Positions 35,226-46,659 of a stretch of DNA of 64,000 nt are shown one piece after another (the first letter of the stretch is position 1; each line of letters begins with the position of its first letter). The notes beneath the pieces are model-generated. The model saw only the letters and a list, made by a program, of their open reading frames with translations. It was not told where the DNA came from and searched no databases. The position numbers and the translations under genes are program-made. Origin of the DNA: Protopterus annectens (lineage: Eukaryota; Chordata; Ceratodontiformes; Protopteridae); assembly GCF_019279795.1 (NCBI RefSeq), contig NC_056732.1, positions 1,073,492,040 to 1,073,556,039 of the forward strand, in the 5' to 3' direction.

Positions 35226-36480
35226 GCATTTATGAAGTAGTCTGCCTATTGTTTGTTAGGCCTGTAGGTGTATCTAAACCTATTCTGATTTCTTTAGGGC
35301 TGATTGAAAATCAGCATGCCTTTTTATTATTTACTTTTTCTTCAGCAAATTTAAGGGGCAGGGATCTTCTTTGTAAATTAGGTTGTACTGTTTTTTGCAC
35401 TGCAGATGGTATTTGTTTAAATGTACCTTCTAAATCTGAAGAAGAAGTGACTGTCATACTGTGTATTAAAGGAGAAAAGACAGAAAAGCTGTGATCGAGT
35501 ATAGATGGCAGATTATTACATTTTGTGGGCAAAACATTCTGATGAGGTAGGTCTGTTACAGTCTGCTATACCTGTGAAAATATGTGAAGATCCTATAAAG
35601 CTACTTCCTTGTATAGCACAGTATCCTTTAAAACCTGAAGCAGAACAGGGAATTAAATCTGCAATTGAATCTCTACAAAAACACATAGTTGCTGTAATAA
35701 TCCCATTCTCCCAGTTAAAAAGCCAGGCAGAGACAGATATAGGTCTGTGCAGGACTTAAGAGCAGTAAATCAGGTTGTCATCCCTCCATATCTTGTAGTG
35801 CCAAATACAACAACTATATTAATTTTCTCCCACCACCATGTGCTACTTACATTTCTGTAGTAGACTTATGTTCAGCTATCTTTTCTATCCCTATACAGCC
35901 AGATAATCTGTATTTATTTTCCTTTACATATGGGGGAATTCAATATATGACAGCAGCAAGGATTTGTTGACAGTCCCTCAATCTTTTCACAAATTTTACA
36001 GCTGGACCTTGAAGAAATCTGGTTTCCATGAAAATTTGTATTGGTGCAATATGTAGATGATTTGCTTATAGCTTCAGACACACTAAAACATTGTCAGTAA
36101 GACCCCATATATTTACTGACTGAATTAGTAAAAAAGGATAAAAGTATCAAAAGAAAAACTTCAGTTATGGTCACCTAAAGTACTTTGGACATTTACTCTT
36201 ACAGAGAGAGAGGCATCTCCTGCCTTCATGTATTGAAATTACCAGAGCGGCACCTCATCCTGTTACTCAGAAGCAGCTATGAGCTTTTTCTAGGTTTGGC
36301 TGGATACTGTAGGCAGTGGATACCAAATTATGCAGAAATTGCTGGATCTTTTGATTTACATGTTCGAACAAGACACCAGAACCATTACCCTGGAAAGAAA
36401 AGGAAGAAAATGTTTTTACTTTCTTAAAATGAGCTCTTGCTACAGTCCCAGCCTTAGGCTACCCAGATTATAAGAAACCT
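35225..36480 (+). pseudogene. ERV pol relic: protease end and reverse transcriptase
   Basis: Contains a protease-to-RT linker (ANLRGRDLLCKLGC), the RT start (WAKHSDEVGLLQSAIPVKI, then a QYPLKPEAEQGIKSAIESL block) and further on the palm with its YVDD region (about 36050). The wording is of gammaretrovirus/epsilonretrovirus type. It stops at the insertion block at about 36500 and is broken in several places. Confidence 0.85.
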
Positions 36481-36509
36481 GTTACATTGTTCTGAATTGG
36501 GGTGGGGTC

Positions 36510-36735
36510 TAGTTTGAGACCAGTTGGCATAATGGTAAAGGTCTTCACCTCCCATGCACAAGGTACAAGACTTGATCCTGACCTCTGACCAATGCCTGTT
36601 TGGAGTTTGCATATTCTCCCTGTGTCTCTGTGGGTTCCTCCTACCTCTGAAGAAACATGCTGAGTGTTTCCATCTCAGACTTACCAATGAATGGAGCTGT
36701 GAGCAGCAGCACAGACTCTACATGGTGCCCTATAG
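36510..36735 (+). other. tRNA-like head and conserved SINE-type block at the RTE-1 5' end
   Basis: Shows an A-box-like TTGGCATAATGGTAAAGG (near 36523) and a B-box-like GGTACAAGACTTGATCC (36561-36577). GTTTGGAGTTTGCATATTCTCC and CTGTGTCTCTGTGGGTTCCTCC follow (36598-36642, quoted in pieces). This block is widespread in vertebrate SINE-like repeats. It is either a separate SINE at the 5' edge of RTE-1 or an internal polymerase III-type promoter in its 5' UTR. Confidence 0.5.
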
Positions 36736-37115
36736 GGGGAAGAATTGTTCAGACCAACCACTTTGGGCATGTACTGTGGTTCACAGTATCCTCAAGATAG
36801 GAGAACATGGATCACAGACTGTGTGCCATGGCAGGACTAGCCACTCAACAGTGTAAACTATGGCTCTAGGTGATTTGGTCATATTGACTAATATCACCAA
36901 AAATTGGCATGGGTAAGTTACCTATGATAAGTGGGTTGAGGACCTGGGCTACTCTGACCTACACCAGGGACCCATGCTAATGGTGGTGGGGGTGTATGTG
37001 CCTCTATTGACCAGTGTGTGTGCCCACTATAAAGCCCAGCAGCCCTTGGTCAATAAGGTACTGGTTTGCCTGAGTCTAGTTGCCCAACCTGGGTTACCTG
37101 GGATAGCTCTGGTGA

Positions 37116-37790
37116 GTGAAAGCTGGATGTAAAACTAATCAACCTGCCAAACTTGAACTGAGAATTGCTACACTTAATGTAAGCTTACTGACAGAATGCA
37201 GCTTGGAAGTGGATGACATGATGATACAGAGGAGGCTGGACACTGTATGTATTCAAGAGACAAGATGGAAGGACAGTGCAGCAAAGCCACTTGGCTTGGG
37301 ATCCAGAGCCTACTACTCAAGAGGGGGGCAGGCTAGAAATGGTGTGGGAATTCTGGTGAGAGAGAGGCTTCAGAAGGCAGTGAGGGATATCATCAGAATT
37401 AGTGACCGTCTCATAGCAGTCAGACTCCAGTGTAATGATAGGGTAGTATTCATAATCTCAGCCTATGCCCCAGTGATGGTGAGGAAAAGAGTGCATTCAG
37501 ACAGCAGTTGCAGGACCTACTAGATAAAGCAGGACAGTAATTGGTGTTGATAGTGAGTGACTTGAATGCACATATCAGGACAGACAGAACAGGATATGAG
37601 GAATGCCTGGGTCCACATACGTGGAGCAACAGGAATAAAGAAGGAGAGGCCATTCTAGACTTCTGTCTGGCAAATGGCTTGATATTAGCCAACACATGGT
37701 TCAGAAAGAGAGACAGTTACAAGATCACATACAAGAGTGGCCAACATACAACTCAGGTACACTTCCTCCTTGTAAGGACACTGGGGTAGA
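37116..37790 (+). pseudogene. RTE-1 endonuclease domain
   Basis: Frame 37116-37523 reads LRIATLNV, then VCIQETRWKDS (endonuclease ETRW block), GVGILVRERL and FIISAYAPV. Frame 37541-37789 continues with SDLNAHI (family GDFNAHVG), NKEGEAILDFCLANGL and ANTWFRKRDSYKITYKSG. The order and wording match the apurinic-type endonuclease of RTE LINEs. A frame change and the GD-to-SD change point to inactivity. Confidence 0.82.
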
Positions 37791-38478
37791 ATTAATGTCA
37801 TTCTCAGTGAAACAGTTGCCCCACAGGATAAACCACTGGTTGCCACAATCAGCTGCAAGCAGTGGTCAGAGAAGGCTCTAAGACCAACAGAGACCAGGCT
37901 GAAGACCTGGAAGTTGACTGGAGAGAAAGCACAACAGTTCAAGGAATTACTCAGGGTTCTAGTACCCCAAGAAAAGGAGGAAATAGATGGAGTTGAAGAA
38001 GAATGGCAGCACCTCAAAACTGCACATGTGAGGACTACAGAACAGATTTGTGGCCAAACCAGATATGATATAGAAGTAAAGTACATAAGGAAAGGTGGTG
38101 GTGGAATGCAGAAGTCCAAGAAGTCATCAAACGAAAGAAGGAGTGCTGGAAAAAGTGGGATATAGAAAAGAATGACCAAGCGAGGATGGAATACTGGTTG
38201 GCTAACAAAGAAACTAAGAAAGGAGTTGGAAAAGCAAAGGATAGGGCATAGGAGGCACTCTACCAACTTCTGGAAAGTGACTCAGTAGGTGGCACAAAAA
38301 AACTATATCAGGTTGCAAGGCAAAGACAGAAAGATAAAGAAGATAGTCATACATGCTTCATAAGGGGTGCCAGCAACAACCTGCTCATCAGTCCACAGGA
38401 CATCAAAGGCAGATGGAAGGAGTATTTCCAGCAGCTTCTGAATGAAGAAAACCTCACAGAAACTGCACTGCCTCAGAA

Positions 38479-39903
38479 ATGCCTAGAATGAGAGAAGAAG
38501 AGGAGCCCACCTTAGAAGAAGTAAGGATAGCACTAAGGAAAATGAAGTCAGGGAAAGCAGCAGGCTCAGATGAGGTCACAGCCGATATGATAAAGATGCT
38601 GCGTGAGATAGGGGAGAAATGTCTCCTGAGGGTACTCATTGCAGTGTGGAGAGAAAGATATATCCCAGATGACTGGAGAATAAACATACTCATGGCAGTG
38701 TTCAAGAACAAAAGGGGTATCCACAACTGTGGGCAGTACAGAGGCATCAAACTCTTATCACATTGCGTGAAAGTTCTGGAGAGGTTTATTGATAAATGGA
38801 TATGGAGAGTAGTAGAAAGTAAAATGAGAAATGAGAAGTTCAGATTCAGATCAGGATGCACCACAACTGATCTGATGTTTGCAGTGAGACAGATAGTTGA
38901 GAAGAAGCTAGAGATGATGAAAGAGTCCAAATGGGCATTCCTAGACTTGGCAAAAGCATATGACAAGGTCCCAAGAAAGCTGATTTGGGCAGTACTGGAG
39001 TGGTTTAAAGTCCCAGAAACATTGGTAGAATTAGTGCAGGCTATGTAAAAGGACCCAATGACTGAAGTATGAACAATGTTCAGCCTCAAAGAGGGGTTCC
39101 CAGTGGGAGTGGGCATGTACCAAGGTTCAGCTCTGAGCCCACTGCTGTTCATACTGGTGATGGACTACATTAGCAAACTGGTCGGAGGGGATAGATCAAC
39201 AAAGTTGCTGTAGGAAGGGCCCAATGGCCTAATGGATAAGGCATCAGCCTCCGGAGCTTGGGATATTGGGTTCAAGTCCCACCTGAGTCGATAATTCTAT
39301 ACCCGCCTCTATGGCTCTGCTCGACAGGGAGCACAGGAAAATAATTTTCTTGGGTGGTGAAAGCCAGGGTACCTTTTTGGCTAGGCTTCTATAGGCCCTA
39401 GGGCCAATAGCCTAGTACCTACCTATGAAGACAATGCGGCATTAGAGGAAGACTGTGAACAAGAACTTCAGCAAAGTGTAGGGGAATGGAATACAAAACT
39501 GAAGGCACATGGGATGAAACCAAACACAGCTAACACAGTGGTAATGGCAGCAAACTTGGGAAATCAGAAAAAGCTGGGAATTGAGACAGAAGGGAAGATA
39601 GTGGAACAAGCAAATAGCTTAAAGTATCTGGGAAGGGTGGTTGAGGAGAAGGGAGATCTGAATGAAGAGGTTAAAGCTAGAATCAAAGGAGCTGCAGTCA
39701 ACTGGTACATTGTGTCAAGTGTAGTCTATGAGAGAAGAATGCCAAAGAAGCGGAAAAGTAAGGTGTACAAGATAGTGGTGCAACCAGTATTAATGTATGG
39801 TACAGAAACCTGGGCAGTAAAGGCAGAGCAGATGAGAAAGCTAGAGATGATGGAAATGAAGTGCCTGAGAAGGGTGGTAGGCTGCACACTGTGGGACATA
39901 TGA
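38479..39903 (+). pseudogene. RTE-1 reverse transcriptase, interrupted by a SINE
   Basis: Frame 38479-39048 carries EVRIALRKMKSGKAAGSDEV, VFKNKRGIHNCGQYRGIKLL, and FLDLAKAYDKVPRKLIW. Frame shifts then lead to MYQGSALSPLLF (39115-39150) and ST KLL at 39214, where the SINE enters within the (Y)ADD catalytic block. After it come DNAALEEDCEQELQ, SLKYLGRVVEEKGDL and LMYGTETWAVKAEQ. All are RTE RT and C-terminal blocks. The SINE alone would inactivate it. Confidence 0.85.
39216..39431 (+). mobile_element. tRNA-Arg(CCG)-derived SINE with CR1-type 3' tail
   Basis: The head (about 39220-39293) folds as a tRNA. It has an A box TGGCCTAATGGATAAGG, an anticodon loop CTCCGGA reading CCG (Arg), and a B box GGTTCAAGTCCC. 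A body follows, then a tail with TATAGGCCCTAGGGCCAATAGCCTAGTACC and ACCTATGAA (quoted in pieces). This tail matches the 3' end of the CR1 family at 23030-23085 and 16150-16200. It sits inside the RTE-1 RT coding, between the codons for LL and DNAAL. No clear target duplication was seen. Confidence 0.85.
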
Positions 39904-40279
39904 GGATATGAGGACATAAGAGCAGAAGCCAAAGTAGCTCCAATTGCAGAAAAGATCAAAGAGAACAGATTACTGTGGTTCATGAGCAGGTGCTGAAAAG
40001 CAAAAGACAATCTGGTGAAGAAGATTTGGGACAGACAGAAAGAAGGTAAGAGGAAATGAGGATGTCCAGCAAAGAGGTGGATAGATTGTGTGAAAGAAGA
40101 TCTGAGACAGTTTCTAAAAATTGTGAAACCCAGATAGTATTCTGACTTCACTCATGAGTGTCAAAGAAGGCACGAGTGTAGCATTGAATCAAGAGAGATG
40201 ATGACAGTTAACACGATACGCCAACCCCATGCAGAAAATGGGAAAAAGGGTGGCTGATGATGATGATGATAATTTGGGG

Positions 40280-41100
40280 TATGCAGCAGGGGGTGCTAGT
40301 TCAAAAACATGGTGATATATTTATACCTATTGCATATTACAATTCATTGTTAGATCCAGTGGCTACAGGCTTACCAGGCTGCCTTTTGGCAGTAGCAGCA
40401 GCTGTACTAATGGTAGAACAATCTGCAGCATTGATCCTAGGACCTAAACTTACAGTTCCAGATTCCCATGCAGTATTTGCACTGTTGCTGAAATCTAAAA
40501 CACAGCATCTCTCCACAGCTAGATTAACTAAGTATGAGTTGCTGTTAATTTCAAACCCTTTAATCATCATTGAGTGATGCCAGGTATTGAATCCAACATC
40601 CCTCCTGCCCATGACAGGAGATGCTGAACTGCATGACTGTGTAATTTTGACTATTTGCTTTTTCCTAGATTTGATTCGAAAGATACTCCAATGAGCAACA
40701 CAGAAATGTTCCTGTTTGTCAATGGATTATGTGGAAGAGACAGAAATGGACATTTTATAGCATGCATAGCTATATGTACTGCAAATACAATACTATGTCA
40801 GGAAAGACTACAAGGAGTTACTTCTGCACAAGCTGCTGAATTGATTGCATTAGCAAAAGCCTGTAAAATATCTAAGATAAAATTGTGAACATTTATACTG
40901 ACTGCAGTTATGGAGTCAGGGTAGCCCATAATTTGCAGGAATTGTGGAGACAGAGAGGATATTTAACAACAGCAGGTACTGAGATAAAAAGTGGAAAGTT
41001 TGTAAAAGACTTGCTAGATCCTTTGCTGTTACCAAAGGCTTTAGCTATAGTTAAAGTGCAAGCTCACATGAAAGGAGACACTTACTGTATAAGGTAATCT
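40280..41100 (+). pseudogene. ERV pol relic: connection and RNase H
   Basis: Frame 40257-40577 has LDPVATGLPGCLLAVAAAV and, further on, a TQHLSTARLTKYELLLIS stretch, both typical of the gammaretrovirus connection domain. 40655-41097 has an RNase H-like region (LFVNGL ... TSAQAAELIALAKAC ... TDCSYGV). It lies directly after the RTE-1 insertion. Broken. Confidence 0.82.
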
Positions 41101-42240
41101 GATACCAGATTATGTAGCCAAGCAAGCTGCTGGTTTGAATATTACTAGAAATTGTGTTTTTATTATGCAGGAAACATCTACAAAAGCTGACAATCCTTAT
41201 AATTGTAATAGTTTAGTTACTTTATAGAATGACGTTTCAGAGGATGAGAAAAATGGTGGATAAGAGCGGGTTGTAAAAGACAAAGTCATTTTTTGTGGAT
41301 TCATCCTGACGGCAGAATAGTAGCACCTTTATCTGTACTACCTTGATTGGTAGGGGTATACCACTTACCAAATCATATTGGTAAGCATGGACATCTTAAT
41401 CTTATTAAGCGGGATTGGTTTGCCCCCTTTCTCAATCTGTATTTAGCCATTATGTAAATAATTGTGAGTTCTGTTTGTCGCATAATATTGCACCTCCTGT
41501 GAAAACCAGAACTTCTGCTTTACCTCCACCTTAGAGGCCCATTATAAATATCCAGCTGGATTTTATCCAGGTGCAGAAGTGTGCTATGTTTTCTTACATT
41601 CTGATTACTGTTTGTGTTTTTTCTGCATGAATAGAAGTTTATCCATGTGCTATGTGTGATGCCGAAACAGTAGTATAGAAATTGTTAAAAGAATTTATTC
41701 CAAATTTTGAGGTGCCTCATATTATTAATTCAGACAGATGTCCCATTGTACTGCTGAAATTGTAAAAAAAATGTGTAAAGTGTTTAAATTTCTGTACAGT
41801 ATTAATGTCACTACCCATCCACAGTCATCTGGTCTTGTTGAAAGGTCTAACCAGACTCTTAAAATCAGATTAAAATCAGAATTAGTAAAATTTGCAGTAA
41901 GACAGGACTGAAGTGGCCAGATGCTTTACCTCTGGCTTTAATGAGCATGCAAGAAACTGTAAATGCTACTCATAAAGTAAGTCCACATCAAATTCTTATG
42001 GGCCGTCCCATAAGAATGCCACTTTCCCCACCAGCCACAAATTGTGAACTAGTACTTACTGATAAAGCTTTGCTGGACTATTGCTCAAAGCTTGTCTCTA
42101 TTTTACAGACTTTTATAAACGAGTCAAGGAGGGTCTCTCACCGCCAGTCACCATTCCTTGTCATGATTTACAACCAGGTGATTGGGTCTATATAAAGGTA
42201 TTCCAATGCAAATCTTCTTTAGAATCACTGTGAAAGGAAC
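41100..42240 (+). pseudogene. ERV pol relic: integrase
   Basis: Contains an integrase zinc-binding-like region with HLPNHIGKHGHLNLIK (about 41360-41405), a core region around HPQSSGLVERSNQTLK (about 41817-41865) and SPHQILMGRPIRMPLSPP (41974-42030), the usual end of the gammaretrovirus integrase core. Broken in several places. Confidence 0.8.
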
Positions 42241-42900
42241 ATCATCTCATTCTCTTAACTATTCATACCACAGTAAAGTGTGCCTGAATACCGAATTTTA
42301 TCCATGCTTCTCATTGCAAGAAAACCTACTTCATGTCTCCTGAGTTGACAGAAAATGGCTCCACACCTCCTTCTGGTGACATCACTAAGTCTCCTCCTTG
42401 TGCTGCTTCCGATTGACATGACTGAAAACCTGTTTCTTTGAATATTGCACCAATATACCAATGACCTAAATGTTTCCAACTGCTGGATGTGTAGATTTGC
42501 TCCTCATTATGCCGAAGCAGGCATTCCAATGTTGCCTATCTCTGTACAACAGACTTATTTAGAAAAGTGAACTGCTGTAGAAAATCAAACCTAGTGTAAC
42601 GTTATGGACTGGACTAATAAAATATACTTGTTATGCCAGAAAAGGAACTGTGCAAGTAGGTTACAGCAGCTGCAATGATACCTGTAATTAGACTTAATCA
42701 ATAGAACTTAAGTTAGACAATTATTATTACATCTGTGGAGACTGTGCCTACCCCTGGCTTCCCAGAAACTAGTCTGGTAGTTGTTATGTGGGGCAGATGT
42801 TGGTAGCTATTTTTATTCTTTCTTTATACCTGCTAGAAGGTTACAAAATAAGAGGGTCATACATCCTGATGAGCAAGCAGTAGCTTTTATTTGTCTGCTG
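42240..42900 (+). pseudogene. Possible ERV env start
   Basis: A string reading NVSNCWMC (about 42470-42495) resembles a gammaretrovirus surface-protein N-terminus. No transmembrane subunit follows before the dispersed repeat at about 43020. Short and broken, so low confidence. Confidence 0.4.
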
Positions 42901-43024
42901 TATGGCCTATTGTGAACTATGCATGAAGTGAATCAGTTGGCTTTATATTAGCTGAAATGACTTATAAGACTTCGGAGCACATTCGCATGGCAGATAGAAA
43001 ACTGACTGAAGTTTGAGCCTCAGC

Positions 43025-43191
43025 TCTGCAAAATGTAATAGCTCTTGATCACAGTCAGATCATGGTCAAATGGTCCCTAGGGAGGGTAATGGATTGGGGC
43101 TCCCCCATATACAGCCACCTCACCCACCCATTCACAGCTCCCCCCCCCCCACTCAGCCATTCCAGTGTCCCATTACTTGGCTATTTCTCCC
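43025..43191. repeat. Dispersed repeat D, segment W, copy B
   Basis: Matches 13990-14115 (CAGATCATGGTCAAATGG, CCCATTACTTGG). It ends in the target duplication CTCCC (43187-43191) next to the LTR-like insertion. Confidence 0.65.
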
Positions 43192-44248
43192 TTTCAGGAT
43201 ATTAGATATTATCTATGCAGCATGACTGGCTGAATAATTGTAAATTACCCTGTGTTACATATGCCAGCACGACTAGCTATAATTTTGTAACTAAGTTTAT
43301 GTCTTTTGATTATCACTCTGATTTATGCAAGATGTTTGAATGTCAAACAATGGTCTTCTGGTTGACCAAATGTACATGTTTTTTAAAGAGAATTCTGAAT
43401 GTATGTCATGCCAGAGTCAGCTTATATAGATGTGATGTCATTGTGTGCCAGAGCTGGGAGAATAGAATCTTCACTGCAGCTGTTTGTTTATTTTTCAAAG
43501 TCTGATATGAGAGAGTAGAATTCTCATAGCAGCTTCTTTTTACTTTTAAAAAATCATCTATAAAAATAGGTTCTGTGTCAGCTGTTCAGTTAGTTTTCCA
43601 GCGCTGTTCACTTCAGCTAGTTAGAGGTTTTCTAAAATCAGTGTAAAATCTATCGTAGTGTTGTTTTCATATTTCCTGTGTGTGAAAGTCTGCTGATTAT
43701 TGGAATCAGTTATTCAGTATTTACATGTTTTAAATCCTTTTATTTATTACTAAATATTCTACTACTTCTTATTGCGGCTGGTTATTTAGTGAATACTTTT
43801 AATAAGCTGAGAGTGTTTATGCCTATTGTGATAACACCAGGGCCACTCCAAATAGACTTGCTGCTTGAATTACATACTACCATTTGTATCAATATCTATC
43901 TTACCCAATATAATTGAACACCTCTTTTGAAAGGTGTTGTGGTACTTGACTGGTGGCAGCTGTTACCTTGTAATTTGGGCAAAGAAACACAGCAGGTAAA
44001 TATGTGTCAGACTTTGCCAGTAACGTGTGTATGTGTGAAAATCAGACATTTAAGAGTGAGTGTGTCAGATACCTAGAACTGGGACACAGTGCTTTAGTCC
44101 AGTCCCAGGTTTGGAACCTGTTCCCGGTATACCCCTAGGGGAAATTGTGTATTTCTATCCCTGCTTTTAGTGACACTCCCTTACTGGAGACAGTGGTGAG
44201 GACTGAGACTCCTTAGTTATTTCCCCTGGGTAAATAGGGTTCGTCACA
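43192..44248 (+). mobile_element. Solo-LTR-like insertion, 1057 bp
   Basis: Flanked by CTCCC at 43187-43191 and 44249-44253. The uninterrupted site is preserved in the paralogous repeat at about 14115-14127. It ends in CGTCACA and has no coding of note. Its 3' half (about 43770-44248) matches the reverse complement of 55319-55975, whose end reads TGTGACG. A 5-bp duplication, size of about 1 kb and a CACA end suggest a solo LTR. The left end starts TTTCAGG rather than TG, so either that end has changed or the border is off by a little. Family not identified. Confidence 0.65.
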
Positions 44249-44253
44249 CTCCC

Positions 44254-44440
44254 CAGTTACAATAAATGCTGTTCAAACCTCTCAGTGTGTATACTGTTTT
44301 CTGCTTTAATTCTACAATGATTACATATATTTGGATTTAATTTAAAACTGTTATTTCAAAATTTAAAGCACAAACACTGATAGACATTTGCTAAACAATG
44401 CAATACATTCTCATAATAAAAACAGACTTAGCATTAGCAG
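44254..44440. repeat. Dispersed repeat D, segment Y, copy B
   Basis: Matches 14115-14290 (GCTGTTCAAACCTCTCAGTG, TGTATACTGTTTTCTGC, GGATTTAATTTAAAACTG). It directly continues segment W once the LTR-like insertion is set aside. Confidence 0.7.
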
Positions 44441-44769
44441 TAAACTTCATTGCCTTTGAAACTCACATTCATTGAAATGGCACTGAAACCCACATTAAAA
44501 GAAAATGCATCTGGCCAGTGGCAAATTAAGTTTACCTTTGGGCTGTTTTCAAATCATATGCCCCTTGCACACATTTTTAGGACCATGCAAACATGCACGA
44601 GTTCTTGGATTCACCTTCCTGATTATATTAAATTACATCCCTTGTATAATACAGCACCACTTGTTAGAGTGTGTTTTAAGTTTATAGTTTTGAACATTTT
44701 TCCAGTAAGCAATGAATTAAAACATATGAACCAATAATGACAATACTGCCCAGTTCAGAACATTTCAAC

Positions 44770-45070
44770 CATAAAAGGCCACTCAAACTTCTGTCAGTAC
44801 AATCCACCAATACCAGTCAATAAGCACAATCTCGGCAGAAGTAAAGCTCATCTGAATAATTCTACATTAAAAAGATCTGTAACTAATGAAGAGGTTGCTG
44901 CTAGCAAACAACTTTATATTTCAGTGTTTCATCTACAAATTCAGTGCCTGCTGCCTTTGAAATATAATTTGCTCGTGTTACATTACAAAACTAGTAACCT
45001 GATAATATTGCAATAGGGAATGGATAGAAAACTGATAACAGGTTTATAGTTACTAGGCATCCATCCAAAG
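44770..45070. repeat. Dispersed repeat D, segment X, copy B
   Basis: Matches 12960-13350. Here X follows W-Y, while in copy A it precedes them. Confidence 0.7.
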
Positions 45071-45369
45071 GAGGACATACTCAGGACTGCAGCACCCTTC
45101 CCCACTAAAGTACAACACAATATCAGCAAGCCATTACATGCTATGGAAGAAGAACCCACAGCCTTCTATATCAAAAACAAGTATGTTACCTGCTATGACA
45201 AGGCCTTTCAAGTTTATAGCACAACAATGATACCATTTGCTACACAAACACTTGCACATTTTAAGGCATGAGCAGCAGCAAACTGCTCTTCCCTTGAAGC
45301 TCTTGATTCCTTGAAAATGCACCTGAAACCAATTTCCTTGAAAAAAGCACCTGAAACTCAGTTCCTTGA

Positions 45370-45478
45370 AAAATGCAGCTTGGCAGTTCGGGTAGCGGAT
45401 TCAGGCTCTTGTTTTCTGTAAGGTACAGGGTTTAGCCTGAGCAAATTACTAACCACCTGCTATCCCTAACCAGGGCAT
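45370..45478 (+). other. tRNA-like SINE head
   Basis: GCAGTTCGGGTAGCGGATTC (A-box-like) followed by TAAGGTACAGGGTTTAGCC (B-box-like) recalls the head at 36510. A (CA)n tract follows instead of a recognisable body. Confidence 0.35.
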
Positions 45479-45484
45479 TTCACA

Positions 45485-45568
<84 letters not shown>
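45479..45568. repeat. (CA)n microsatellite
   Basis: Nearly pure CA, one interruption near 45489. Confidence 0.95.
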
Positions 45569-45569
<1 letters not shown>

Positions 45570-45915
45570 CCTACCATATCTCCAACCTCTTAGTGCAAGA
45601 AATCTGGACAAAGCCTAAAATAAATAGGGCCAGATTGTAAATATTGACCTCATGAACTTAGAAAGTTGCTAAAATAACAGGATTTGTATTAGTATGCATT
45701 TTTCTGAAAGATATTAAGTCTGAAACTCAAATGTCTGCCATGATTTAGTAACTTCATTCCTCAATGATTTTCCAGAAAATCACAATTTGTATGAGGAATC
45801 AACCAAAAATATGGGGCAAAAATATGGACAGTTGAGAGGTATGCTACCTACCTCTTTAAACACACCCACACACCCACCTTCCATTTACACACACACTGCC
45901 CTACCTACCTTCCAC

Positions 45916-45918
<3 letters not shown>

Positions 45919-45967
<49 letters not shown>
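45919..45967. repeat. (CA)n microsatellite
   Basis: Pure CA. The flanks (45860-46085) are a degenerate C/A/T-rich region with further ACAC strings. Confidence 0.95.
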
Positions 45968-45970
<3 letters not shown>

Positions 45971-46659
45971 CCTCCCTCTTACTTGCCAGTCCATGGTCCA
46001 CAATCCAAAAGTCTTTTTGTATTCAAAATTCCTCACACACGCACTGACACATACACATATACACACATCTATACACATATGCATACCTCTTACTTGTCCG
46101 TTTCTGGTCCACTGTGGCAACACTAAACGTTTTCTCTTATTCATATTCCACGTGGAAGACAAAGACATAAACAACAGGTTGCACAAATGTAGAAATTGAA
46201 GACACAAACAGGTCACAGACACCTGTTGCATTTGTGTGACTGGATACAAAGAGTGTTCTTAAAGAGGAACACCCTTAGAAAAGCATATATTTTTTTTATT
46301 AAAAAAAATTAATCTCCCAGTCTGCGGGCCCACTCCCAGCCCATGGGCCCTAGGTGACTGCCTTGGTTGCCTAGTGCTGGATCTGCTCTTGATTATGTAC
46401 AGGCTTCGAAGGACGGAGTTTTCCATCTGATTGAAAAATGGTGATACATGTTTTTTTAAAGCTTTTATGATGAACAAGAAAGGTGGCTGACTTTATGGAA
46501 TAATTGGCTATTAATATGATTAAGTCTGAGTCTGGTTGGACCTTGTTTGGGTGGTTGGGTAATATATTTGGGAATGTTAAGATAAGCATAATGCAAGTAT
46601 GATTATTTTTATTATAATCGTGCTTTCCATAGCTCTTGTGTATTTTGTTATTAAGAATT

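Larger units (their letters stand above)
36500..40277 (+). mobile_element. RTE-clade LINE (RTE-1), near full length, inactive
   Basis: The element has a 5' region (36500-37115), an apurinic-type endonuclease (37116-37790), a spacer (37914-38450), RT (38479-39214 and 39432-39903), a C-terminal part (to about 40150) and a (GAT)n 3' tail (40256-40272). These are RTE features. It lies inside the ERV RT/RNase H junction. The flanking strings AATTGGGG (near 36495) and AATTTGGGG (near 40275) may be an imperfect target duplication. A SINE sits in its RT at 39216-39431. Stops and frame changes make it inactive. Confidence 0.82.
24800..42900 (+). mobile_element. Fossil class I (gamma/epsilon-like) endogenous retrovirus
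   Basis: A retroviral provirus relic whose parts follow in order on the + strand: a probable 5' LTR (about 24800-25720, with a polyadenylation signal near 25627), gag (26268-29560), protease-RT (35225-36480), connection/RNase H (40280-41100), integrase (about 41100-42240) and a short env-like start (about 42240-42900). The wording of the RT-RNase H connection and of the capsid is of gammaretrovirus/epsilonretrovirus type. It is badly broken: at least ten interruptions, plus three large insertion blocks (26952-28487; about 29600-35220; about 36500-40277). No 3' LTR was recognised. The layers of later insertions suggest considerable age. Confidence 0.8.

Noticed and set aside
39220-39293. Functional tRNA-Arg gene
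   Set aside because: Stem mismatches and the attached body with a CR1-type tail show a SINE head, not a tRNA gene.
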